The position numbers and the translations under genes were made by a program. A stretch of DNA of 34,164 bases. Origin: Rubricella sp038526735. GTDB lineage: Bacteria > Pseudomonadota > Alphaproteobacteria > Rhodobacterales > Rhodobacteraceae. The stretch is taken from assembly GCA_038526735.1 (NCBI GenBank), contig JBCBGM010000029.1, forward strand, positions 1 through 34,164, given 5' to 3'. Shown here one piece after another: positions 19,550-26,064 of this stretch. The stretch's first letter is position 1; each line of letters begins with the position of its first letter. The notes under the pieces were generated by a model. It did no database searches and was not told the origin of the DNA. It worked only from the letters and a program-made list of their open reading frames with translations.

Positions 19550-20553
19550 TGACCGATCATCCGATCCTCTTTCGAGGGCAGGAACGAGCTGTCAAAGATG
19601 TCGCCCGGCGTCGGGAGCGGGTTCTCGAAGTCGTAGGTGAGGGCGATCTGCTCAAGCGCTGCCGCGAACCGTGCCTCATCGATGCCGCCGATGCCGTTGG
19701 CCGCGACTTCATCGGTCAGGAAGTTCTGATCAATCGCCATCTGGAAGCGCTCCAACTCAACGGCCTCACGGGCCACGTCGTTACGCTCCAGCACATACGG
19801 GATGGCCATCGCCGGGGAGGCGAAAGACTCGTCCATGCCTTTGATCGTGGCACGGAGGAAGGCGGAAACAGCCTCTGGGTTCTCTTCAGCAAAAGCTGGG
19901 TTCACGATGATGACGTTGCCGTAAAGGTCGAGGCCGTAGTCGGCCATCAGCAGCACGTTGATGTCATCCTCGGGCACGCCCGCGGCTTTGAGGTTGATGA
20001 AGCTGGAAAACGAGAAGCCGGTGATCGCGTCTACTTCGCCGCGCGCCAGCATCGGCTCGCGCACAGGGAAGCCGACGTTTTCGATGCTCACGGCACCTGC
20101 GTCGATGTCATTGGCAGCCACGAAAGCATCCCACTGGGCGTAGGCACCATCGGGGGCCGGGGCGCCAAGAGTGCGGCCCTCAAGGTCTTTGGGTGAGGAA
20201 ACGCCCAGGCTCTCACGCCCGACAATCGCGAAGGGCGGCTTGTTGTAGATCATGAAGACGGCCATCACCTCGAGATCGGGGTTCTGGTCGCGGAATTTGA
20301 TGAGCGTGTTCACATCGGCAGACCCCATCTGGTAGGTGCCAGACGCCACCCGCGGGATTGCATCGAGGGAGCCTGCGCCCTGGTCCATCGTGACCTCAAG
20401 GCCCTCGTCGGCGTAGTAGCCCTTGCCAAGCGAGAGCAGGAACGGCGCTGCTGGGCCTTCCCACTTCCAGTCGTTGGCGTATTTGATTTCGACCTGGGCA
20501 GAGGCCGTAGTTGCGGCCACGGCGGCGGCTGCCACCCATGCGAGCAGTTTCAT
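19546..20553 (-). CDS. ABC transporter substrate-binding protein, NMT1/THI5-like
   Basis: A 335-residue periplasmic binding protein with a signal peptide (MKLLAWVAAAAVAATTASA). The mature start VEIKYANDWKWEGPAAPFLLSLGKGYYADEGLEV and the segment GSADVNTLIKFRDQNPDLEVMAVF are typical of the NMT1/THI5-like family (PF09084), whose members bind taurine, sulfonates, nitrate, or pyrimidine precursors of thiamine or other heterocycles. No TPP riboswitch is visible upstream. It is the first gene of its operon, with GGGAGA before the ATG and a candidate promoter at 20580-20608. The operon is divergent from the urease genes, so a nitrogenous substrate is an attractive but unproven guess. Confidence 0.92.
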   Translation of the reverse strand: MKLLAWVAAAAVAATTASAQVEIKYANDWKWEGPAAPFLLSLGKGYYADEGLEVTMDQGAGSLDAIPRVASGTYQMGSADVNTLIKFRDQNPDLEVMAVFMIYNKPPFAIVGRESLGVSSPKDLEGRTLGAPAPDGAYAQWDAFVAANDIDAGAVSIENVGFPVREPMLARGEVDAITGFSFSSFINLKAAGVPEDDINVLLMADYGLDLYGNVIIVNPAFAEENPEAVSAFLRATIKGMDESFASPAMAIPYVLERNDVAREAVELERFQMAIDQNFLTDEVAANGIGGIDEARFAAALEQIALTYDFENPLPTPGDIFDSSFLPSKEDRMIGQ

Positions 20554-20579
20554 GTAAATCTCCCGATTAAACCTTGGAC

Positions 20580-20608
20580 ACGCTAGGAAAGTGCCGATGT
20601 GCCGTCAA
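20580..20608 (-). promoter_or_regulatory. Candidate promoter of the ABC importer operon
   Basis: On the minus strand TTGACG (20608-20603) and TAGCGT (20585-20580) are separated by 17 nt, 27 nt before the binding-protein ATG. The -35 match is good and the -10 match is moderate. Confidence 0.4.
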
Positions 20609-20760
20609 TTTTGAATCTGCACCAAGCTGCTCAGCAAAGCGGCAAACCTCTGCCTGTTTTGACTCCATCTGGTGTGTGGCTGTGCACAAAGTGGAATGTG
20701 GCCCGTGAGTTGATTGACGGCCCGCCCTGCGCCACGCTTACTGCCGGTTAAGGATTGCCG

Positions 20761-21582
20761 ATGCTTGATGCCGCCCCCCCCACTGTTCTGCAACGCGCCC
20801 GCGGGCGTGCAGGTGCAGCTTTTGCAGCGCCCGGCAGGCTGGCGGAGTTGAGCCAGTCAGGCTCCGCGAAAGCGATGCTGCCGAATGTGTATGGGACAGA
20901 GCCGCATCTGGTGTTGGTCAATACCGCAGGGGGTGTGACCGGCGGTGATCACTTTCAGTGGCGTGCGGAGGCGCAGGGGGGTGCGGCCCTGACCGCAACC
21001 TCGCAAACGGCAGAGCGGGTCTATCGTGCCCGGCCAGCTGATGTGCCGGGGTTGGTGGAGACGCGGTTGCGTGTGGAAAGCCGGAGCACCCTCTCATGGC
21101 TGCCGCAGGAGACGATCTTGTTTGAGGGCGGCAAGCTTGACCGGCGTCTCACAGCTGAGATGGCGGAGGATGCGTCGTTGACACTTCTAGAGTCGGTTGT
21201 GCTCGGGCGCGCCGCGATGGGAGAAACACTGGTCTCCGCGCATCTGTCAGACCAGTGGCGCGTTTGGCGAGCGGGCAAGCTCGTTTATGCGGATGCGTTG
21301 CGGCTGTTGGGGGATATCCCCACGCTCACGCGAGGCCCTGCAACACTTGCAACAGCCCGCGCCTTTGCGAATTTCGTGCATATCGCGCCCGATGCAGAGG
21401 ATCGGCTGGAGGACGCGCGCGATCTCATCAAAGATCTGACCGTGACTGCCGGCGTTTCTGCCTGGAACGGATGTCTGGCCTTGCGCATGGTGGCCCCAGA
21501 CGGGCAAGCTCTGCGCCAAGCGTTGATCGCCTTTTTGACCGCCTTTCGCGCCGGGCCCCTGCCCCGCGTTTGGCACATGTAG
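20761..21582 (+). CDS. ureD: Urease accessory protein UreD
   Basis: A 273-residue cytosolic chaperone which, with UreF and UreG, binds apo-urease and helps deliver nickel. Family motifs include LVLVNTAGGVTGGDHFQW near residue 60, ALTATSQTAERVYRA and LSWLPQETILFEGGKLDR. The ATG at 20761 has AAGGA 6 nt upstream; a TTG two codons earlier overlaps that site and is less likely. It is the first gene of the urease cluster, and ureA follows 12 nt after its stop. The 207-bp gap upstream holds the divergent promoter region shared with the ABC importer. Confidence 0.95.
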   Translation: MLDAAPPTVLQRARGRAGAAFAAPGRLAELSQSGSAKAMLPNVYGTEPHLVLVNTAGGVTGGDHFQWRAEAQGGAALTATSQTAERVYRARPADVPGLVETRLRVESRSTLSWLPQETILFEGGKLDRRLTAEMAEDASLTLLESVVLGRAAMGETLVSAHLSDQWRVWRAGKLVYADALRLLGDIPTLTRGPATLATARAFANFVHIAPDAEDRLEDARDLIKDLTVTAGVSAWNGCLALRMVAPDGQALRQALIAFLTAFRAGPLPRVWHM

Positions 21583-21594
21583 ACGGACCAGACC

Positions 21595-21897
21595 ATGAAC
21601 CTCACTCCTCGGGAAAAAGACAAACTCCTCATCAGCCTCGCCGCGATGGTCGCGCGCGGGCGCCTTGAGCGGGGCGTCAAACTCAACCACCCCGAGGCGA
21701 TTGCCCTCATCACCGACTACGTCGTCGAGGGTGCTCGCGACGGGCGTTCTGTGGCGGAGTTGATGGAGGCTGGGGCGCATGTGATCACCCGCGCGCAATG
21801 CATGCCGGGCATCCCCGAAATGATCCACGATGTACAGGTCGAGGCCACTTTTCCGGACGGTACCAAACTTGTGACCGTGCATCATCCAATTCGTTGA
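21595..21897 (+). CDS. ureA: Urease gamma subunit
   Basis: A 100-residue protein, the full length of UreA. It begins MNLTPREKDKLLISLAAMVAR and carries the family segments GVKLNHPEAIALITDYVVEGARDGRSVAELM and the C-terminal IHDVQVEATFPDGTKLVTVHHPI. It assembles with UreB and UreC into the (alpha-beta-gamma)3 enzyme that hydrolyses urea to ammonia and carbamate in the cytoplasm. It is encoded as a separate polypeptide, not fused to UreB. Confidence 0.98.
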   Translation: MNLTPREKDKLLISLAAMVARGRLERGVKLNHPEAIALITDYVVEGARDGRSVAELMEAGAHVITRAQCMPGIPEMIHDVQVEATFPDGTKLVTVHHPIR

Positions 21898-21931
21898 CTA
21901 TATCTAGCAGACAGATGCAGGAGCCGCACTG

Positions 21932-22036
21932 ATGAAAGATCTTCTCGACAAAGCCGCCGCATGGCTCGACAGCCTGCTGCCAAAGCCCGCGCCTCAGCCT
22001 ATCCCCGTGCGTGTAAACGATAAACGGCGGCGGTAA
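21932..22036 (+). CDS. 34-residue small protein between ureA and ureB
   Basis: A short reading frame starts at the ATG at 21932, with GGAG 8 nt upstream, and ends at a TAA. It encodes an amphipathic helical N-terminus (MKDLLDKAAAWLDSLLP), then a proline-rich linker (KPAPQPIPVRV) and a basic tail (NDKRRR). It lies 34 nt after ureA in the same direction. The good ribosome binding site and regular helix pattern argue for a real gene, but I do not recognise a named family. It might be an assembly helper or simply a conserved small protein of the roseobacter urease locus. Confidence 0.55.
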   Translation: MKDLLDKAAAWLDSLLPKPAPQPIPVRVNDKRRR

Positions 22037-22111
22037 CCTGCTGTTACGGCACGTAAGTCACGAAACTGTCGCACCCAGTCTTCGCGATAGCTTTTTGGGT
22101 GGCTCTCTGTT

Positions 22112-22354
22112 ATGTTGCACCGCAACACAGAAAGCCTGACCGTGCCAAAGCTCCTTCTGCCCTTCCTTCTTTTTGCGACGTCTGCAAGCGGGCACCCGGC
22201 GCATGGTTTGTTTTTTCAAACTGAAAGCGGTAACAGCACGCTATCCGAGACGGCGCAAACGACGATTTTTCTAGGCCCGCTTGCGCTTCTCGCTGTTGGT
22301 GCGATCATTCTTGTGGCCGCGGCGGCCTATCACTTTGACGGAGAGCGATCATGA
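22112..22354 (+). CDS. 80-residue hypothetical membrane protein in the urease cluster
   Basis: An 80-residue protein with an N-terminal hydrophobic signal-like segment (PKLLLPFLLFATSASG), a short polar region (HPAHGLFFQTESGNSTLSE) and a C-terminal transmembrane helix (IFLGPLALLAVGAIILVAAAAYHF). An alternative GTG start at 22142 would give a more classical signal peptide, MPKLLLPFLLF; neither start has a strong ribosome binding site. Its stop overlaps the ureB ATG by 4 nt (ATGA), which indicates that the frame is translated and coupled to ureB. No function is recognised. Confidence 0.65.
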   Translation: MLHRNTESLTVPKLLLPFLLFATSASGHPAHGLFFQTESGNSTLSETAQTTIFLGPLALLAVGAIILVAAAAYHFDGERS

Positions 22355-22656
22355 TCCCAGGAGAGGTTCTTTGCGCTAACGGAGAGATTGAGTTGAACGC
22401 AGGCGCAGTCGCGATCACGCTCACCGTTGCCAACACCGGCGACCGGCCGGTTCAGGTGGGCTCTCACTACCATTTCGCCGAAACCAACGGCGCGCTCTCG
22501 TTTGACCGGGATGCCGCGCGCGGGATGCGCCTCGACATCGCCTCTGGCACCGCGGTGCGGTTTGAGCCGGGGCAGACGCGGGATGTGGTCTTGATCCCGC
22601 TGTCGGGTGATCGCGTGGTCTATGGGTTCAATCAAGCCGTGATGGGGCCGCTCTGA
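22351..22656 (+). CDS. ureB: Urease beta subunit
   Basis: A 101-residue protein starting MIPGEVLCANGEIELNAG and containing the family core VANTGDRPVQVGSHYHFAETNGAL, FDRDAARGMRLDI and FEPGQTRDVVLIPLSGDRVVYGF. It matches UreB in length and order. It forms the beta chain of the urease trimer and contacts the UreC active-site flap. Its start overlaps the preceding small membrane protein gene by 4 nt, and the 189-residue unknown gene follows after 4 nt, so this block is a compact operon. Confidence 0.98.
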   Translation: MIPGEVLCANGEIELNAGAVAITLTVANTGDRPVQVGSHYHFAETNGALSFDRDAARGMRLDIASGTAVRFEPGQTRDVVLIPLSGDRVVYGFNQAVMGPL

Positions 22657-22660
22657 CGCG

Positions 22661-23230
22661 ATGATGAAACGTCTCCTCAAACGGCTGCGGGTGCAGCGCA
22701 CGCGCCCTGCGCCGCCGATTGTGGAAGAAGTGTTATCGGAGTCGACGGCGCTCGTGCCGGTGCCCGCCGAGCCAACGCCGCGCTGGCATGCGCCAGAGGG
22801 TTGGGTCGGAGCGCTGCCCGCGCCGCATAAGCCCCTGGCTTTGCCGTTTTTTCCGCTCTTGGGCGCAGTGATCCACTTGCCGACGGCAGTCGCGGCGGTG
22901 GAGGAGCGCAAAAGCACCGAGCCCGCGCCGCAGATAGACGTGGCCGCGCAAGAGGGCCCGCCGCCCTCGGGCCATGCCGAGATGATGCAGCTGGCGCTCG
23001 AGGCGCAGCAGGTGATCTGGCTGCGCATGGCTGGGATGGCGATGCCCACGCCTGGCCAGATGCAGGAAAACCACCGCATGGTTGCCGAAAAGCCCCCGGC
23101 GTTTGCGCAGGCGATGTTTGATGGGACTCTGGCGTTGATGACAGGGCACACCCCCGACGAGGCCGCCCGCCGCACCGCCGCGCGCCTGCGCAAGGTGACC
23201 AGCGAGAATATTAAGAGACTGACGGAGTGA
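22661..23230 (+). CDS. 189-residue unknown protein between ureB and ureC
   Basis: A basic N-terminus (MMKRLLKRLRVQRTRP) is followed by a long Pro/Ala/Glu-rich, probably disordered region to about residue 105. A helical C-terminal domain comes next: HAEMMQLALEAQQVIWLRMAGMAM, ENHRMVAEKPPAFAQAM, TGHTPDEAARRTAARLRKV. The pattern of helix, RMxGMA, EN-RMVxEK-xAF and a final basic helix resembles a family of small alphaproteobacterial helical proteins, often mislabelled antifreeze protein and somewhat phasin-like. The name is uncertain and no function is assigned. It starts 4 nt after ureB, so cotranscription is very likely. Confidence 0.75.
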   Translation: MMKRLLKRLRVQRTRPAPPIVEEVLSESTALVPVPAEPTPRWHAPEGWVGALPAPHKPLALPFFPLLGAVIHLPTAVAAVEERKSTEPAPQIDVAAQEGPPPSGHAEMMQLALEAQQVIWLRMAGMAMPTPGQMQENHRMVAEKPPAFAQAMFDGTLALMTGHTPDEAARRTAARLRKVTSENIKRLTE

Positions 23231-23459
23231 CGTTTCACCCTCGCCTGACGTGCGGTGTGTTTGACAGGGCCTGAGGCCCAAATTCTCACATCATTCGTGT
23301 GTGCAACTTTGAACCACCTGCCCGCACATCACGCAGTGGACGGCACCGCGTTTGCGTAAACTGTCACAAGTCTCCGAAAAGTATTTCCGATGACCTTCGG
23401 AATCTGTCAGCCTGAGCGGACCAGATAGACCCAGACGAACTGCAAACGGACGACACCCC
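23231..23459 (+). other. 229-nt intergenic region before ureC with inverted repeats
   Basis: A long gap for this compact operon. It holds TTGACA (23261-23266) directly followed by the palindrome GGGCCTGAGGCCC (23267-23279), and a hairpin TTCCGA-TGACCT-TCGGAA (23385-23402). No convincing -10 box, RNA gene or short coding frame was found. A secondary promoter or a processing site for ureC is possible. Confidence 0.35.
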
Positions 23460-25172
23460 ATGCCCACACGTATCCCCCGCGCCGCTTATGCCGATATGTA
23501 TGGCCCCACCACCGGTGACCGGGTGCGGCTGGCGGATACGGAGCTGTTTATCGAGGTAGAGAAAGACCTCACCACCTACGGCGAAGAGGTGAAGTTCGGC
23601 GGCGGCAAGGTCATTCGCGATGGGATGGGCCAGAGCCAGGTCACGCGCGCGGGTGGCGCGGTGGATACGGTCATTACCAATGCGCTGATCGTCGATCACA
23701 CCGGCATTTATAAGGCCGATGTGGGCCTGAAAGACGGGCTGATCGCGGCCATTGGCAAGGCTGGCAACCCAGACACACAGCCCGACGTCGACATCATCAT
23801 CGGCCCCGGCACAGAGGCGCTGGCGGGCGAAGGGCGTATTCTGACGGCGGGCGGGTTTGACGCGCATATCCACTTCATCTGCCCGCAGCAGATCGAAGAT
23901 GCGCTGCACTCGGGCCTCACCACAATGCTGGGCGGCGGCACTGGCCCTGCCCATGGCACGCTGGCGACCACCTGCACTCCGGGCGCGTGGCATATCGGGC
24001 GGATGATGCAGGCGCTCGATGCCTTCCCCATCAATTTCGGCCTGTCCTGCAAGGGCAACGCCTCCACCCCCGATGCGCTGGTCGAGATGATCAACGCCGG
24101 CGCCTGCGCGATGAAGCTGCACGAAGATTGGGGCACCACCCCTGGCGCCATCGACTGCTGTCTTTCGGTTGCCGATGACATGGACGTGCAGGTGATGATC
24201 CACACCGACACGCTGAATGAGAGCGGCTTTGTGGAGAATACGGTTGCGGCGATTGGCGGACGCACAATTCACGCCTTCCACACCGAAGGCGCGGGCGGCG
24301 GCCATGCGCCCGACATCATCAAGGTCTGCGGACTGGACAATATCATCCCCTCCTCGACCAACCCCACGCGGCCCTACACGGTGAACACGCTAGAAGAGCA
24401 TCTCGACATGCTCATGGTTTGCCACCACCTCGACAAATCGATCTCCGAGGATGTGGCCTTTGCCGAAAGCCGCATTCGGAAAGAGACGATTGCCGCCGAG
24501 GATATCCTGCATGACATGGGCGCGTTCTCGATCATCGCCTCTGACAGTCAGGCGATGGGGCGTGTGGGCGAAGTGATCATCCGCACCTGGCAAACCGCTG
24601 ATAAGATGAAGAAACAGCGCGGGCGGCTGCCTGAGGAGACCGGCGACAACGACAATTTGCGCGTGCGCCGCTACATCGCGAAATACACGATTAACCCGGC
24701 GATTGCGCATGGGCTGTCGGGGCATATCGGCTCTATCGAGGTGGGCAAACGGGCGGATCTATGCCTGTGGTCTCCGGCGTTTTTCGGGGTGAAGCCCGAG
24801 ATGACGCTGGTAGGCGGCACCATTGCCTGCGCGCAAATGGGCGACCCGAATGCCTCTATCCCCACACCGCAGCCGGTCTATTCACGCCCGATGTTTGGCG
24901 CATTTGGTCGGTCGCAAGAGAACAGCAGCGTGATGTTCGTGTCGGGTGCCGCGCATGAGATGGGTATTGGCGAAAGCGTGGGCCTGCGCAAAGCGACCGC
25001 GCCGGTTGCGAATGTGCGTGGCGGTATCTCCAAGGCCAGCATGGTGCTCAACGACGCCACACCCGAAGTCGAGGTGAACCCCGAAACCTACGAGGTGAGG
25101 GCGAACGGAGAGCTCTTGACCTGCGAACCGGCAACAGAGCTGCCGATGGCGCAGCGGTATTTTATGTTTTGA
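23460..25172 (+). CDS. ureC: Urease alpha (catalytic) subunit
   Basis: A 570-residue nickel metallohydrolase, full family length. Active-site residues are visible: the carbamylated lysine K219 in CAMKLHEDWG with H221, H248 in VMIHTDTLNE, the His of AFHTEGAGGGHAPD, and C321-H322 in MLMVCHHLDKS, the mobile flap. The nickel-binding HIH motif is in GGFDAHIHFICP. The protein begins with RIPRAAYADMYGPTTGDRVRLADTEL, typical of UreC, and ends LPMAQRYFMF. The start ATG lies after a 229-nt gap. The gene is followed not by ureE but by a toxin-antitoxin module. Confidence 0.98.
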   Translation: MPTRIPRAAYADMYGPTTGDRVRLADTELFIEVEKDLTTYGEEVKFGGGKVIRDGMGQSQVTRAGGAVDTVITNALIVDHTGIYKADVGLKDGLIAAIGKAGNPDTQPDVDIIIGPGTEALAGEGRILTAGGFDAHIHFICPQQIEDALHSGLTTMLGGGTGPAHGTLATTCTPGAWHIGRMMQALDAFPINFGLSCKGNASTPDALVEMINAGACAMKLHEDWGTTPGAIDCCLSVADDMDVQVMIHTDTLNESGFVENTVAAIGGRTIHAFHTEGAGGGHAPDIIKVCGLDNIIPSSTNPTRPYTVNTLEEHLDMLMVCHHLDKSISEDVAFAESRIRKETIAAEDILHDMGAFSIIASDSQAMGRVGEVIIRTWQTADKMKKQRGRLPEETGDNDNLRVRRYIAKYTINPAIAHGLSGHIGSIEVGKRADLCLWSPAFFGVKPEMTLVGGTIACAQMGDPNASIPTPQPVYSRPMFGAFGRSQENSSVMFVSGAAHEMGIGESVGLRKATAPVANVRGGISKASMVLNDATPEVEVNPETYEVRANGELLTCEPATELPMAQRYFMF

Positions 25173-25178
25173 GACTGC

Positions 25179-25207
25179 TTGAAAACTACGCATTGTAGTT
25201 ACATAAT
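25179..25207 (+). promoter_or_regulatory. Promoter-like elements and palindrome upstream of brnTA
   Basis: TTGAAA (25179-25184) and CATAAT (25202-25207) are separated by 17 nt. The inverted repeat AACTAC-GCATT-GTAGTT (25184-25200) fills the spacer, an arrangement suited to repression by the BrnA/BrnT complex. The -10 is very close to the brnT ATG at 25210, so the true start point may lie a few bases upstream. Confidence 0.5.
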
Positions 25208-25209
25208 GT

Positions 25210-25494
25210 ATGCAGTTCGAATGGGATGAAGCGAAAAACAGGTGGAATGTCGAAAAGCACGGCATTTCCTTCGAAACTGCGTCACGGATGTTCTTTGGTC
25301 CTGTGCTGACCGCCTTAGACGCGCGTTTTGAGTACGGCGAAGAGAGGTTCATCAGCGTTGGAAAGGTGGACGGTGTCTTGATTATTGTTGCGGTGCATAC
25401 CGATAGGGATGGCTGAACAAGACTAATCTCTGCCCGTCCTGCTTTGCGAAGAGAGCGAGAAAGATATGAGCACGAAATACGAAACAGAAGCTGA
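25210..25494 (+). pseudogene. brnT: BrnT-family toxin gene with in-frame TGA
   Basis: The frame starting at 25210 reads MQFEWDEAKNRWNVEKHGISFETASRMF, then YGEERFISVGKVDGVLIIVAVHTDRDG: a clear BrnT (DUF497) ribonuclease-toxin sequence. A TGA at 25414-25416 stops it at 68 residues. The same frame then continues TRLISARPALRRERERYEHE to a TGA at 25492-25494, which is the expected family C-terminus (R(L/I)ISAR...RERxxYE). Without the internal TGA the protein would be 94 residues and overlap brnA by 29 nt, as usual for brnTA. The catalytic fold is RelE-like in the family. The truncated form probably lacks activity; sequencing error is the main alternative. Confidence 0.8.
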
Positions 25495-25720
25495 CCTGAC
25501 CGTACTGGCAAATCTTGCCGACAACCAAATCGACAAAACGGACATCCCAGAATTGTCCGAAGACTTTTGGGAGAATGCTGAGGTCAAACTGCCGGTTGGG
25601 AAAAAACAACTCACCGTGCGGTTCGATCAAGATGTGGTCGAGTGGTTCAAAACGTCGGGCAAAGGCTATCAGACACGCATGAACGCGGTTTTGCGCTCTT
25701 ATATGGAAGCGCAGAAGTAG
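25466..25720 (+). CDS. brnA: BrnA-family antitoxin
   Basis: An 84-residue protein matching BrnA (PF14384). The acidic N-terminal half (TDIPELSEDFWENAEVKLP) binds and neutralises BrnT. The C-terminal half (KKQLTVRFDQDVVEWFKTSGKGYQTRMNAVLRSYM) is a ribbon-helix-helix DNA-binding region. The FDQDVVEWFK and GYQTRMNAVLRSYM segments are the family hallmarks. BrnA dimers with BrnT repress their own promoter in Brucella, and a matching palindrome lies upstream of brnT here. The gene is intact although brnT is interrupted. It lies between ureC and ureE on the same strand. Confidence 0.92.
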   Translation: MSTKYETEADLTVLANLADNQIDKTDIPELSEDFWENAEVKLPVGKKQLTVRFDQDVVEWFKTSGKGYQTRMNAVLRSYMEAQK

Positions 25721-25723
25721 TCT

Positions 25724-25752
25724 TTGCTGCACCGCACAAATCATGCTATAAC
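25724..25752 (+). promoter_or_regulatory. Promoter of the DUF1127-like small gene
   Basis: TTGCTG (25724-25729) and TATAAC (25747-25752) with an ideal 17-nt spacer. The transcript would carry a leader of about 40 nt in which GGAAACC (25765-25771) can pair with GGTTTCC (25791-25797), overlapping the Shine-Dalgarno GGAGG (25788-25792). Confidence 0.6.
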
Positions 25753-25798
25753 AGTTTTATGGGAGGAAACCGAACCGTCATCATAGCGGAGGTTTCCG

Positions 25799-26026
25799 AT
25801 GACAGATCAACAGCTTGGGCCGCTTTTGGCTCTACCGCCACAATCTCAGATCGACCAGTATTTTGCGGGCCTTGGGTTTGGTATTAACCCTTATCTTGAA
25901 AGTCAGGGACGGCAGCGAATGATGGCGTATCTCAATGCGCTCTCAGACCGGGATCTCGCGCATCTGGGCATCACCCGCGAAGACATCACCGCTTATTGCT
26001 TTCGGCATCGGTTCGCGGCGGCCTGA
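25799..26026 (+). CDS. 75-residue DUF1127-like small protein
   Basis: The start ATG at 25799 has GGAGG 6 nt upstream. The N-terminal half (MTDQQLGPLLALPPQSQIDQYF) is unremarkable. The C-terminal half, MMAYLNALSDRDLAHLGITREDI, fits the DUF1127 pattern of small alphaproteobacterial proteins (L..LSDR.L...GI.R.DI). Those proteins are short, basic-arginine regulators in some species, linked to RNA turnover and phosphate or stress responses; whether this applies is unknown. It has its own promoter and sits between the toxin-antitoxin pair and ureE. Confidence 0.75.
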   Translation: MTDQQLGPLLALPPQSQIDQYFAGLGFGINPYLESQGRQRMMAYLNALSDRDLAHLGITREDITAYCFRHRFAAA

Positions 26027-26064
26027 GCAGTTGCACACAGCAACGCGGGCGTTAGGGTGAGTGT

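Noticed and set aside
20699..20713. Possible sigma-54 promoter TGGCCC-N5-TTGAT before ureD
   Set aside because: The essential GC at -12 is replaced by GA, so it does not meet the consensus well enough.
20554..20760. TPP riboswitch for the NMT1/THI5-like importer
   Set aside because: No CTGAGA core or matching P3/P4 sequence in the 5' region, so thiamine regulation is not supported.
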